Shown here piece by piece: positions 1-6,121 of a DNA stretch of 10,281 nt; positions within the stretch are counted from its first letter, which is position 1; each line of letters starts with the position of its first letter. The translations under genes and the position numbers were made by a program. Where the stretch lies: NCBI GenBank assembly GCA_023431045.1, contig JAEYXZ010000093.1, positions 1-10,281 of the forward strand, given 5' to 3'. This DNA is from Bacillota bacterium (GTDB lineage Bacteria > Bacillota_I > Bacilli_A > Acholeplasmatales > Acholeplasmataceae). Under the pieces are notes generated by a model. That model saw only the letters and a list, made by a program, of their open reading frames with translations. It had not been told where the DNA came from and did not search any database.

Positions 1-437
1 CGATTGTTCATACATATCGTATGATTATTGATGAATATCAAGCAAACGGTAAGATTGAAGAATATCAGTATTATATTGATAACCTTCAAAAAGCTGAAAA
101 CAGAGAAACATCCACCGGGTTTTTCCATGGAACTCCAAAACTTCCACAACAACTATTTGAACAACGTAGTGAAAAAGTCATGCAAAACTTTGTTGGACTC
201 GTTCTGGAATATGATAAAGACACTCAAACAGCATTAATCGAAACACGCAATGTGTATCGCTTAGGTGAAACACTTGAAGTCTTTTCTCGATTTGAAAAAG
301 AAAAAACATTTGTCGTTGATCATATGGAAAACTTGAAAGGTGAAATGGTTGAGCGTGCGATGCGAGCTAAAGAACCACTAAAGATTAAAGTTCCATTTGA
401 AGTTCATCCATTTGACATGATTAGGGCTGAGCGATGA
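1..437 (+). CDS. trhP: U32 family peptidase-like protein, C-terminal part (tRNA hydroxylation TrhP/YrrO type), 5' truncated by window edge
   Basis: The reading frame is open from the window edge (first full codon at 3) to TGA at 435-437, so the ATG at 21 is an internal Met and the true start lies upstream. What is visible is the C-terminal domain of U32 proteins: the STGFFHG segment (family: YTTGFxxG), then a beta-rich stretch with FVGLVLEYDKDTQTALIE and RNVYRLGETLEVF, matching the family pattern of FVGxVxxYD followed by an RNxFxxGDxxE motif. The U32 signature itself is upstream and out of view. Family members of the TrhP/RlhA group work in prephenate-dependent hydroxylation of RNA bases; in B. 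subtilis the paralogues yrrN and yrrO lie close upstream of greA (with udk between), as here. The last codons overlap the next start by ATGA, suggesting translational coupling. The family is confident; assignment to TrhP rather than another U32 subgroup is inference from context. Confidence 0.85.
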   Translation, partial: IVHTYRMIIDEYQANGKIEEYQYYIDNLQKAENRETSTGFFHGTPKLPQQLFEQRSEKVMQNFVGLVLEYDKDTQTALIETRNVYRLGETLEVFSRFEKEKTFVVDHMENLKGEMVERAMRAKEPLKIKVPFEVHPFDMIRAER

Positions 438-1057
438 GTTTTTTATCAGTTGATGGACAGACTTTCGAATATATCATTCAATATAAGACAATTAAACACT
501 TATACTTTAGAGCCGTTGATGGTAAAATCTATGTTTCTGCGTCTAAACGCTTTAAGGAAGAACAAATTCTTGAAGTGATGAAATCAAAATTCCAAAAAAT
601 CTATCAATTGACAACAAAAACAAAGCACCAAAAAACAGGTAAATATAGTCTTTGGGGAAAAGGTTTGGATGAAGATATTTTTTATCTTCTCTATGGATTA
701 CCTAAGACTGAAAAAAACTATCAATTAATCTTAAAACATGAGGTCAATCAAAAGATTAAGAGTTTTGAGACTCAACTCAGAACAGATCTTGCAAAAGTCA
801 ATCTCGATTTAATAGAAACCAAGGTAAAACCACTTAAAACAAAGTATGGATCTTGTCACTATATAAAGAAACTCATAACGATTAATTCTTTTATGGCAAG
901 AATCCCTGAAATCTATCTCTATTATGTTCTCTTGCATGAATATGCACATTTAATTGTGCCAAATCATTCAAAAAACTTTTATCAAGTGCTTGATCAATTG
1001 ATGCCAAATCACAAAAATATTCAAAAAGCGTTAAGAAAACACGTGATTAGTTTCTAA
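434..1057 (+). CDS. YgjP-like (DUF45/M48-type) zinc metallopeptidase
   Basis: A 207-residue protein with no signal peptide or membrane segment. The C-terminal half carries the family hallmarks: KTKYGSC (residues 135-141; family pattern RWGSC), then the zinc-binding LLHEYAHL with HEYAH at 168-172, and NHSKNFY (177-183), whose His178 is the expected third metal ligand. The N-terminal half (about 10-60) has the short strands typical of YgjP/DUF45 (family: a UPF0758-unrelated, SprT-like gluzincin fold). The substrate is unknown. The ATG at 434 overlaps the upstream stop as ATGA, so it is probably translated by coupling. It occupies the place that udk holds between the U32 gene and greA in B. subtilis. 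Its TAA stop lies inside a perfect inverted repeat (1043-1061). Family assignment is firm; cellular role is not known. Confidence 0.88.
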   Translation: MSFLSVDGQTFEYIIQYKTIKHLYFRAVDGKIYVSASKRFKEEQILEVMKSKFQKIYQLTTKTKHQKTGKYSLWGKGLDEDIFYLLYGLPKTEKNYQLILKHEVNQKIKSFETQLRTDLAKVNLDLIETKVKPLKTKYGSCHYIKKLITINSFMARIPEIYLYYVLLHEYAHLIVPNHSKNFYQVLDQLMPNHKNIQKALRKHVISF

Positions 1058-1061
1058 TCAC
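1043..1061. repeat. Perfect 8-bp inverted repeat across the end of the metallopeptidase gene
   Basis: Arms GTGATTAG (1043-1050) and CTAATCAC (1054-1061) are exact reverse complements around a 3-nt TTT loop. The right arm contains the TAA stop (1055-1057) and covers the place where a -35 for greA would lie. No T-run follows, so a standard intrinsic terminator is unlikely. It could be an operator for the greA promoter or a 3'-end-stabilising hairpin. Confidence 0.6.
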
Positions 1062-1080
1062 TGTCAAAGAATGTTATAAT
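1052..1080 (+). promoter_or_regulatory. greA promoter (extended -10)
   Basis: A perfect TATAAT at 1075-1080 is preceded by TG at 1072-1073 in the TGn spacing of an extended -10. At 17 bp upstream the hexamer is TTCTAA (1052-1057), a poor -35 (3 of 6), so recognition probably relies on the extended -10. An RBS AAAGGAG (1092-1098) follows, 8 nt before the greA ATG. Confidence 0.75.
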
Positions 1081-1106
1081 AATGAAGTAATAAAGGAGAA
1101 TTATAC

Positions 1107-1583
1107 ATGGCTGCAAAGAAACTTTATGAATTAACCCAAGCCGGAGTCGATAACCTCAAGGCGGAATTAACCGAATTAAAAGATGTGAAAAGACAAGAAA
1201 ACCTTGAAGCATTAAAAGAAGCTCGTGCGCAAGGTGACTTATCTGAAAATGCTGATTATGATGCTGCTAGAAATGAACAAGCACGTATTGAAGCAAGAAT
1301 TCTTGAGATTGAAACCATCCTCAAAAATGTTAAGATCATTAAATCAACGGATGATTCTTCCGCTGTCAACATTGGAAAAATTGTTGAATTAAGATTTATT
1401 GAAAAGAATAAAGTTGAGAAATATCATTTGGTTGGTACGATTGAAGCTGACCCAAGAGATAATAAGATTTCGATTGAATCACCACTTGGTAAATCAATTA
1501 AGGGTAAAGAAGCTGGAGACGTTGTCACTGTTAAATCAGAAACAGGTCGTAGCTTTAATGTCGAAATCGTATCCATTAACTAA
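1107..1583 (+). CDS. greA: Transcription elongation factor GreA
   Basis: The 158-residue length is standard for GreA. The protein binds the secondary channel of RNA polymerase and stimulates cleavage of the 3' end of backtracked transcripts. The N-terminal coiled coil (about 8-75) carries the conserved tip GDLSENADYDAA (43-54), with Asp44 and Glu47 as the acidic residues that coordinate the catalytic magnesium. The C-terminal FKBP-like domain ends with the conserved ESPLGKSIKGKEAGDVV stretch. The start is fixed by AAAGGAG eight bases upstream and by the MAAKKLYELTQAG beginning typical of the family. It is the first gene after an extended -10 promoter, and its TAA shares one base with the yqeG ATG (TAATG), so greA and the yqe genes are very probably one transcript. 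All key residues are present. Confidence 0.97.
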   Translation: MAAKKLYELTQAGVDNLKAELTELKDVKRQENLEALKEARAQGDLSENADYDAARNEQARIEARILEIETILKNVKIIKSTDDSSAVNIGKIVELRFIEKNKVEKYHLVGTIEADPRDNKISIESPLGKSIKGKEAGDVVTVKSETGRSFNVEIVSIN

Positions 1584-2131
1584 TGGCTATCTATCTTAAG
1601 TGTATACCAGAGTATTATCTGGCATCCATTTTCGAAATCCCATATGAGAAATTAAAAAAGCAGGGGAAAAACGCTCTGCTTTTTGACTTAGATAATACAA
1701 TCATTGATTATCACGAATCAATCCTACCTACTGAAATGATTGAATTTCTTAAGAAGTTAGAAAAAGATTTTAAGATTATCATCATTTCAAATTCAGGTAA
1801 GAAACGTGTTAGTAAAGCAGTTGGTGAACACTTCGATTATATTTATCACGCGACCAAACCACTCAAAAGAGGTTTTAAAAAAGCAATTAAGAAAATCCAG
1901 TTACCAGTCGATCAGATTGTCATGATTGGTGATCAATTAATGACTGATGTTTTTGGTGCAAATCGAATGGGAATGACAACCGTCTTAGTTGATGCAGTTG
2001 CACGCAAAACAGATCGTTTCTATACAAAGTTAAATCGCCGAATTGAAAAGCATTATCTCAATAAAATTAAGAAAAAAGCACCAGAAAAATATGAGAAGGT
2101 TTTAAAAGCTTATGCAGACAAAAACAGCTAG
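1583..2131 (+). CDS. yqeG: YqeG family HAD IIIA-type phosphatase
   Basis: A 182-residue soluble HAD-superfamily protein. Motif I is FDLDNTIID with the catalytic Asp35 and Asp37; motif II is ISNSG (Ser69); motif III is the Lys of ATKPLKRG (Lys92); motif IV is GDQLMTD (116-122) with Asp117 and Asp122. The CIPEYYLASIFEIPYEKL opening (7-24) is characteristic of YqeG. No cap domain is present. Biological substrate is unknown; related proteins (yeast Gep4) dephosphorylate phosphatidylglycerophosphate, which is a possible role. It is adjacent to yqeH as in B. subtilis, overlaps greA by one base at the start, and yqeH begins inside its last seven codons. The C-terminal tail (from about 150) is Lys-rich. 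Confidence 0.93.
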   Translation: MAIYLKCIPEYYLASIFEIPYEKLKKQGKNALLFDLDNTIIDYHESILPTEMIEFLKKLEKDFKIIIISNSGKKRVSKAVGEHFDYIYHATKPLKRGFKKAIKKIQLPVDQIVMIGDQLMTDVFGANRMGMTTVLVDAVARKTDRFYTKLNRRIEKHYLNKIKKKAPEKYEKVLKAYADKNS

Positions 2132-3140
2132 TTGTTTGGGTTGTGGTGCAATCCTCCAAATTAATCAACCTGAAAAACCAGGGTTTGTAAAAGATTTAGC
2201 TCAACCATTTTGTATGGATTGTTTCAAATTGATGCATTATGGACAAAGCGAAACCCATCACCATCCAGATGATTTACCAGTTTTCAATCCTCATAGTTTA
2301 ATTCTTGTTGTTGTTTCTATTATGTATATTGATACGATTTTTAAATTGAGTTTAGCAAACCGTGGTGAAAAGTATCATATCACCTACTTAATTAATCAAG
2401 TTGATTTATTACCACCGCATACAAATCTAGATCTTTTACTTGAAAAAACAATTAAAAAAGCTAAATCATTTGGAATATCATATGATGACATTGTCTTAAT
2501 GTCAGCAAAGAATCCAAATGACATTGATCATTTAAAGTCATACATTAAGATTCGTCGTTTCAAAGATGTTTACTTAATTGGACTTCAGAATTCAGGAAAA
2601 ACAACAATCTTTAAAGCACTCACAGGCAATCAAAAAGCACTTGCGATGAGAAAAGCTGCTTTAACTCAGCACATCTTAAATGATGAATTTGAAGGACATA
2701 TGATTTATGATACCCCCGGATTATATCAAAAAGGATTTCTACACGAATTCTTTGATTACGATGTCTATAAAGATATGTTACCGCAAAAAACTTTTAAACC
2801 TAAAAATGGAAAACTTGAATTAGGAGATGCAGTGCTGATTGAAGGTATCGTTGGAATTGCTATTATAAAAGGTAGTACTACATCCGTATTCTATGGTTCT
2901 AATCAAGTAAAACTTCATGTCACTAAAGAACAAAAAGCATTGGAACTACTTCAGAATAAAAACCTTTTCAAACACTCGATGTCTAACTATATCAAAACAG
3001 ATATTTCATTAAAAGCACCAACTAAATATCAATTAACTCTAGCAGATTTTGGTTTACTTCATTTAGTCGGACCAGTGACCATTAGATTATTCCATCATCC
3101 AGATTTTTACTACTCTATTTCAGAGGTGTACTTCCAATGA
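2112..3140 (+). CDS. yqeH: Ribosome biogenesis GTPase YqeH (circularly permuted)
   Basis: A 342-residue protein, slightly shorter than B. subtilis YqeH (about 366). Order of parts: a zinc finger with Cys8, Cys11, Cys34 and Cys37 (CLGC and CMDCFKLMHYG); then a circularly permuted G domain in the order G4 (NQVD, 95-98), G5 (SAKN, 131-134), G1/Walker A (GLQNSGKTT, 157-165) and G3 (DTPGL, 200-204); then a C-terminal domain for RNA or protein contacts. YqeH acts in 30S subunit assembly. Deviations: G4 has Gln where NKxD is usual, and the G2 region (about 179-190) lacks the usual PGTT, with Thr185 as the only obvious candidate. The ATG at 2112 lies 20 nt inside yqeG and has an AAGG at 2096-2099, a rather long 12 nt away; no better start precedes the first zinc cysteine. 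Stop overlaps yqeK by ATGA. Confidence 0.94.
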   Translation: MQTKTASCLGCGAILQINQPEKPGFVKDLAQPFCMDCFKLMHYGQSETHHHPDDLPVFNPHSLILVVVSIMYIDTIFKLSLANRGEKYHITYLINQVDLLPPHTNLDLLLEKTIKKAKSFGISYDDIVLMSAKNPNDIDHLKSYIKIRRFKDVYLIGLQNSGKTTIFKALTGNQKALAMRKAALTQHILNDEFEGHMIYDTPGLYQKGFLHEFFDYDVYKDMLPQKTFKPKNGKLELGDAVLIEGIVGIAIIKGSTTSVFYGSNQVKLHVTKEQKALELLQNKNLFKHSMSNYIKTDISLKAPTKYQLTLADFGLLHLVGPVTIRLFHHPDFYYSISEVYFQ

Positions 3141-3694
3141 TTCAATCACTGATTCAAGATGTCACTCTTAAATATCAATCGCATCCAGAGCGACTCAATC
3201 ATATCAAGGGTGTTGTTTCTGAGGCAGTTAAGCTTGCCAAACATTACCATGCGAATGTCGATGATGCAATAATAGCTGCGTGGTTTCATGATTATACGAA
3301 ATTTGACCCGATTGAAACACAAAAATTAGTATTAGAAGCCAATGAAATTGAGTCACGTATGCATCAACCATTCATGTATCATGCATATTCTGCGGCAAAG
3401 ATTTTAAAAAGACGTTATCATGTAAATGATGATGTGTATCAAGCGGTATATAATCATGTCTGGGGACGCGTCGGGATGTCACTTCTCGAAAAGATTATTC
3501 TTGTTGCAGATAAAATTGAACCTTCAAGAACTTATCCTATTGTTAATCAACTAAGAGAGATAGCATACAAGGATTTAAATTTAACCATTATAACTTATCT
3601 AAGTGATTTAATTGAAACTAGCAGAAGAAAAGTATTACACGAGGAAAATGAACTTAATAAAATCATTAACGACTTAAAGGAGCCTAATGAATGA
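3137..3694 (+). CDS. yqeK: YqeK family HD-domain Ap4A hydrolase
   Basis: A 185-residue HD-domain phosphohydrolase. Metal-ligand candidates follow the YqeK pattern: His22 in NHIKGV, His51-Asp52 in AAWFHDYTKF, His82 in MYHAYSAA, His107 in YNHVWGRVGMSLLEKI, and Asp125 in VADKIEPSR. The GMSLLEKIxxxADxIEPxR block is the most diagnostic part. Family members cleave diadenosine tetraphosphate symmetrically to ADP and so control an alarmone-like nucleotide. The usual HTTG is HVWG here, a change next to the ligand His. In B. subtilis nadD directly precedes yqeK; here nadD, yhbY and aroE are absent and yqeK overlaps yqeH by ATGA. Its stop overlaps rsfS by ATGA, with AAGGAG (3677-3682) serving rsfS. Confidence 0.93.
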   Translation: MIQSLIQDVTLKYQSHPERLNHIKGVVSEAVKLAKHYHANVDDAIIAAWFHDYTKFDPIETQKLVLEANEIESRMHQPFMYHAYSAAKILKRRYHVNDDVYQAVYNHVWGRVGMSLLEKIILVADKIEPSRTYPIVNQLREIAYKDLNLTIITYLSDLIETSRRKVLHEENELNKIINDLKEPNE

Positions 3695-4005
3695 CCTTAT
3701 TACAACAAACATTAACAGTCATTGACAAAGTCAATGTAAAAGATATCGCCATTTTTAATTTTGAAGATACCAATCCGTTTTATGAATACTTCGTTGTTGG
3801 TACGATTAATGATCGACAAGGACAAGCCGCAATTGGATATTTTCAAGATAGCCTAAGAGATCAAATTAAACATATTGAAGGAAAAAATGGCAGTGGATGG
3901 GTACTCATTGATTTAGGTGATGTCGTCGTTCATTTATTTAAAGAAGAAGATCGTCACTTTTATGGTTTCGATCGTCGTTTCGTAGAATTCCGACAAAAGA
4001 AGTAG
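3691..4005 (+). CDS. rsfS: Ribosomal silencing factor RsfS
   Basis: A 104-residue single-domain protein, close to the usual 105-120. The DUF143/RsfS pattern is clear: VKDIAIFNFEDTNPFYEYFVVGT (16-38), then QAAIGYFQDSLRDQ, then the diagnostic GSGWVLIDLGDVVVHLF (67-83), and a C-terminal HFYGFDRRF in place of the usual YYxLExLW. RsfS binds ribosomal protein uL14 and blocks joining of the subunits, lowering translation in starvation and assisting 50S assembly. It lies between yqeK and yqeM exactly as in B. subtilis (yqeL). Translation probably couples to yqeK through ATGA with AAGGAG nine bases upstream. The next gene starts one base after its TAG. Confidence 0.95.
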   Translation: MTLLQQTLTVIDKVNVKDIAIFNFEDTNPFYEYFVVGTINDRQGQAAIGYFQDSLRDQIKHIEGKNGSGWVLIDLGDVVVHLFKEEDRHFYGFDRRFVEFRQKK

Positions 4006-4006
4006 T

Positions 4007-4651
4007 ATGAACTTTTCAACGATTTATGATTATTTACAACAAGATATCGATTTAGATCATCTTTTAGCACCAATTCTACCTTATTTAGATGTGAAGAACG
4101 TTTTAGTAGATGCTGGGTGTGGGAGTGGACATATTCTTTCTTATTTGGCTAAAAAAGGATTTAAAGTTGTCGGGCTTGATAATGATTCTTCAATGTTATC
4201 ACTGGCTCAGCAAAAAATCATTCATGATGGACTTGATGCAAAACTCTATGAACATGACCTAAGAGACCCACTACAAATGAAGACACATCAAATCATTTCA
4301 CTATTGGATGTATCTCATTATTTCAAGGGGGTCAGGAAGTTGTTTCATAACTATTATCAAGCGTTAATTAAAAATGGTGTATTAATCCTTGATTTGTACA
4401 AAAATCCAGTTAATGAACATGAGTTTGGTCAAATTGAAGATCTACATTATGATTGGGAAGTTAAAACAAAAAAAGATAAAATTAATCATAAACTTACGGT
4501 GTCAGTAAATGATCAAACTTATTTTTATAATTTGTATCAATACTATTATCCACTGGATTATTATTATAAAGTTTTAACAGATATTGGATTTAACATTGAC
4601 ATCATCGATAGTTATGATGATCGTAAAGTTTATTTTATATGTCGCAAATGA
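4007..4651 (+). CDS. yqeM: YqeM-type class I SAM-dependent methyltransferase
   Basis: A 214-residue soluble methyltransferase with a Rossmann-type SAM site. Motif I is VDAGCGSGHI (34-43); the acidic ribose-binding position is GLDND (56-60); ISLLDVSHYF (about 97-106) is the motif IV region. The opening MNFSTIYDYL is like the YxxFAxxYDxLM start of YqeM. It is somewhat shorter than B. subtilis YqeM (about 247). The acceptor substrate is unknown. Position after rsfS matches B. subtilis. Start is one base after the rsfS stop, so it is likely coupled. The TGA stop shares its last base with the first base of an intrinsic terminator that ends the unit; in B. subtilis comER/comEA follows, whereas here a tnpB element intervenes. 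Confidence 0.88.
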   Translation: MNFSTIYDYLQQDIDLDHLLAPILPYLDVKNVLVDAGCGSGHILSYLAKKGFKVVGLDNDSSMLSLAQQKIIHDGLDAKLYEHDLRDPLQMKTHQIISLLDVSHYFKGVRKLFHNYYQALIKNGVLILDLYKNPVNEHEFGQIEDLHYDWEVKTKKDKINHKLTVSVNDQTYFYNLYQYYYPLDYYYKVLTDIGFNIDIIDSYDDRKVYFICRK

Positions 4652-4674
4652 GCACCTTTGATGGTGCTTTTTTT
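4651..4674 (+). terminator. Intrinsic terminator after yqeM
   Basis: A perfect 6-bp stem, AGCACC (4651-4656) with GGTGCT (4663-4668), around a TTTGAT loop, runs into a T tract through 4674. It begins at the last base of the yqeM stop codon. It closes the greA-yqeM unit. Confidence 0.88.
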
Positions 4675-4683
4675 ATCAATATA

Positions 4684-4737
4684 ATACTTAAGAACACTCC
4701 TTCTTCAAACGTGTTAAGTCGGAGATGAATTAAGTAT
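4684..4737. repeat. Nested inverted repeats, candidate IS left end
   Basis: ATACTTAA (4684-4691) is the exact reverse complement of TTAAGTAT (4730-4737), and its inner ACTTAA also pairs with TTAAGT at 4714-4719. AACAC (4693-4697) pairs with GTGTT (4711-4715). Such competing hairpins between the yqeM terminator and the tnpB promoter suit an IS200/IS605 left end, where single-strand hairpins are recognised. AT-richness makes part of this possible by chance. Confidence 0.45.
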
Positions 4738-4756
4738 ATTTTCAATCAGAAAATAT
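4736..4756. repeat. Perfect 8-bp inverted repeat abutting the tnpB -35
   Basis: ATATTTTC (4736-4743) and GAAAATAT (4749-4756) are exact reverse complements around AATCA. The right arm ends one base before the -35 hexamer of the tnpB promoter. It could be an operator or part of the element's left end. It does not form a terminator, since no T-run follows. Confidence 0.5.
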
Positions 4757-4785
4757 TTGAATAAGTTAAATTTAAGTGTTACAAT
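4757..4785 (+). promoter_or_regulatory. Promoter upstream of tnpB
   Basis: TTGAAT (4757-4762) and TACAAT (4780-4785) are separated by 17 bp, with TG at 4777-4778 giving an extended -10. This is the only promoter in the window with a good -35 (TTGA conserved). It lies about 80 nt before the preferred tnpB start. If it belongs to the host rather than the element, it would be the former comEA-comEC promoter. Confidence 0.7.
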
Positions 4786-4864
4786 ACAAGTATTGGTGAC
4801 TTTGGTATATTCATAATTGCTAAAACACCATAAAACAATACATCGAAGACCAGAGAAGAGAATA

Positions 4865-5998
4865 ATGAATACTGCATTTGTCTATAGAATAGAACCAAGT
4901 TTTGACCAACAGATATTAATTAATAAGACTTTTGGCTGCAGACGATTCATCTATAATAAAATGCTTGAAGACAAAATTAACTATTATGAAACGCATAAAA
5001 CTATGTTAAAGACATATCCATCCCAGTATAAGGATTGGTATGTCTTTTTAAATGAAGTTGATGCAACAGCATTAGTATCATCACAGAATGACCTTGAGAT
5101 AGCTTATAAAAACTTCTTTAAAAAACAGGAGACTGGATTTCCAAAATTCAAGAAGTATTCCTTTTCTGCAAGTTATACAACACTTCGAGTGAATGATAAT
5201 ATTCGAATAGAAGGAGAATATTTAAAGCTACCAAAACTTGGATTCGTTAAAATTAAATTACATCGTCAGATTCCAAACAACCACAAGATAAAGAATGTAA
5301 CGATTAGACGAAGTGCTGGTGGTAAATATAGTGTATCGATCTTGACTGAATATCTAGCTGAGATTAAGCAAGTTACTAACATTGGCGATACGATTGGACT
5401 GGATTACTCATTAAATAAGCTCTTTGTTAGTCTGGATGAAACATGCAGTTATCCAGTGATAACTAAATGGACTACCATGATAGAAAAGTTAAATCGAAGA
5501 TTATCACATACAAAGAAAGATTCAAACAATCGATTAAAATTAAAACTAAGATTAGGTAAAGTCTACGATAAGATTACAAATATCAAAAAAGATTTTCTAC
5601 ACAAGAAGTCAACCGAGATAGCCAATCGGTATGACCTAGTCAGTATAGAAAATCTTAATTTAAAATCGATGACCGAAACGAATCAGAAATCAATATCTAG
5701 GAAAGTCTTTTCAACTGGATGGGGAATGTTTAAAGAAATGCTTAGCTATAAGTTAAAACTTCGTGGTAAACATTTAGAAGTCATCCCCAAATACTATCCA
5801 TCCAGTAAGACCTGCTGTCATTGTGGACAAATCCATCAAGAACTTAAACTTAGCGATAGGGTGTTTAAATGTCCAAAGTGTAGTAACGTATTAGATAGAG
5901 ATATCAACGCAAGTATTAATATTAGTATTCAAGGTATGACCCAATATGCTAAGAATCTGATTCAAAGAACTGTGGGGCACACAGGGATAGCTCTTTGA
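4865..5998 (+). CDS. tnpB: RNA-guided endonuclease TnpB (IS200/IS605 family OrfB)
   Basis: 377 residues from ATG 4865. An in-frame TTG at 4817 would add 16 residues, but it has no RBS and MNTAFVYRIEPSFDQQILINKTFG is the normal family start; AGAAGAG at 4854-4860 is a weak RBS. The N-terminal part holds the helix-turn-helix/REC-like and wedge regions; the RuvC domain has Asp180 (IGLDYSL), Glu262 (VSIENLNLKSM) and Asp346 (DRDINASINI). A zinc finger between the last two has Cys317, Cys320, Cys336 and Cys339. All catalytic and zinc residues are present. TnpB proteins use a reRNA/omegaRNA from the element's right end to cut DNA beside a short motif. The C-terminus stops at VGHTGIAL; the +1 frame continues with a typical tail (see findings), so a frameshift is suspected. 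No tnpA partner is nearby. Oriented with the host genes. Confidence 0.93.
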   Translation: MNTAFVYRIEPSFDQQILINKTFGCRRFIYNKMLEDKINYYETHKTMLKTYPSQYKDWYVFLNEVDATALVSSQNDLEIAYKNFFKKQETGFPKFKKYSFSASYTTLRVNDNIRIEGEYLKLPKLGFVKIKLHRQIPNNHKIKNVTIRRSAGGKYSVSILTEYLAEIKQVTNIGDTIGLDYSLNKLFVSLDETCSYPVITKWTTMIEKLNRRLSHTKKDSNNRLKLKLRLGKVYDKITNIKKDFLHKKSTEIANRYDLVSIENLNLKSMTETNQKSISRKVFSTGWGMFKEMLSYKLKLRGKHLEVIPKYYPSSKTCCHCGQIHQELKLSDRVFKCPKCSNVLDRDINASINISIQGMTQYAKNLIQRTVGHTGIAL

Positions 5999-6093
5999 CA
6001 CTGGACTCATTAGAGTTCTTGAGAGAGAAGCCCTCTTCTTCAAGATATCAATCTAAGAAGGGGAGTATGTCACGAGAAATTTGAAAACTTCTG
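5999..6093 (+). ncRNA. Candidate reRNA/omegaRNA 3' part and guide of the tnpB element
   Basis: Immediately after the tnpB stop are two hairpins: GGACTC/GAGTTC (6003-6008 with 6013-6018, one G-U pair, ATTA loop) and a 9-bp stem of 6032-6040 with 6055-6063 (one G-U pair). The second is preceded by GAGAAGCCC and followed by GGGAGTATGTCAC, the arrangement seen at IS605-group right ends. If the element ends at TCAC (6070-6073), the guide would be about 6074-6093, reading into the comEA leader. The 5' end of the RNA probably lies inside tnpB and cannot be set from sequence alone. Presence of a right end is well supported; RNA boundaries are inference. Confidence 0.55.
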
Positions 6094-6107
6094 GACTATT
6101 ATAGTTT

Positions 6108-6114
6108 AGGAGGT
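6108..6114 (+). promoter_or_regulatory. Strong RBS of comEA
   Basis: AGGAGGT lies 7 nt before the ATG at 6122. Just upstream, TATTAT (6097-6102) inside an 11-nt palindrome (ACTAT-T-ATAGT, 6095-6105) could be a -10, but no -35 stands at the right distance. Transcription may therefore depend on readthrough from the tnpB promoter. Confidence 0.7.
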
Positions 6115-6121
6115 AAAAAGG

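Larger units (their letters stand above)
4684..6073 (+). mobile_element. IS200/IS605-type tnpB-only element (IS1341-like), boundaries approximate
   Basis: The element is defined by an intact-looking tnpB core, a right-end hairpin followed by AGTATGTCAC (6064-6073) of the kind that closes IS605-group right ends, and a palindrome-rich left side. No Y1 transposase (tnpA) is present in the window on either strand. The left boundary is uncertain: it is placed at the first palindrome after the yqeM terminator, helped by a 9-mer CTTCTTCAA that occurs in the left region (4700-4708) and again in the right-end hairpin (6035-6043). IS605-group elements make no target duplication, so none is expected. 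The insertion separates yqeM from comEA, which are close in B. subtilis. Mobility would need a TnpA supplied elsewhere. Confidence 0.65.

Noticed and set aside
28..237. 69-codon open frame within the U32 gene
   Set aside because: It lies wholly inside the confident U32 coding region in another frame, has no RBS and resembles no family.
1399..1599. 66-codon open frame across the greA/yqeG junction
   Set aside because: It is a shadow of greA; the greA frame carries all conserved residues and no RBS precedes this one.
4817..4864. TTG start adding 16 residues to TnpB
   Set aside because: There is no RBS before the TTG, the added residues (LKHHKTIHRRPEKRI) are not family-like, and the ATG at 4865 matches the normal TnpB beginning.
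6001..6097. CTGGACT at 6001-6007 and 6091-6097 as a target-site duplication
   Set aside because: Both copies are on the same side of tnpB, and IS200/IS605 elements do not make duplications; a 7-mer repeat is likely chance.
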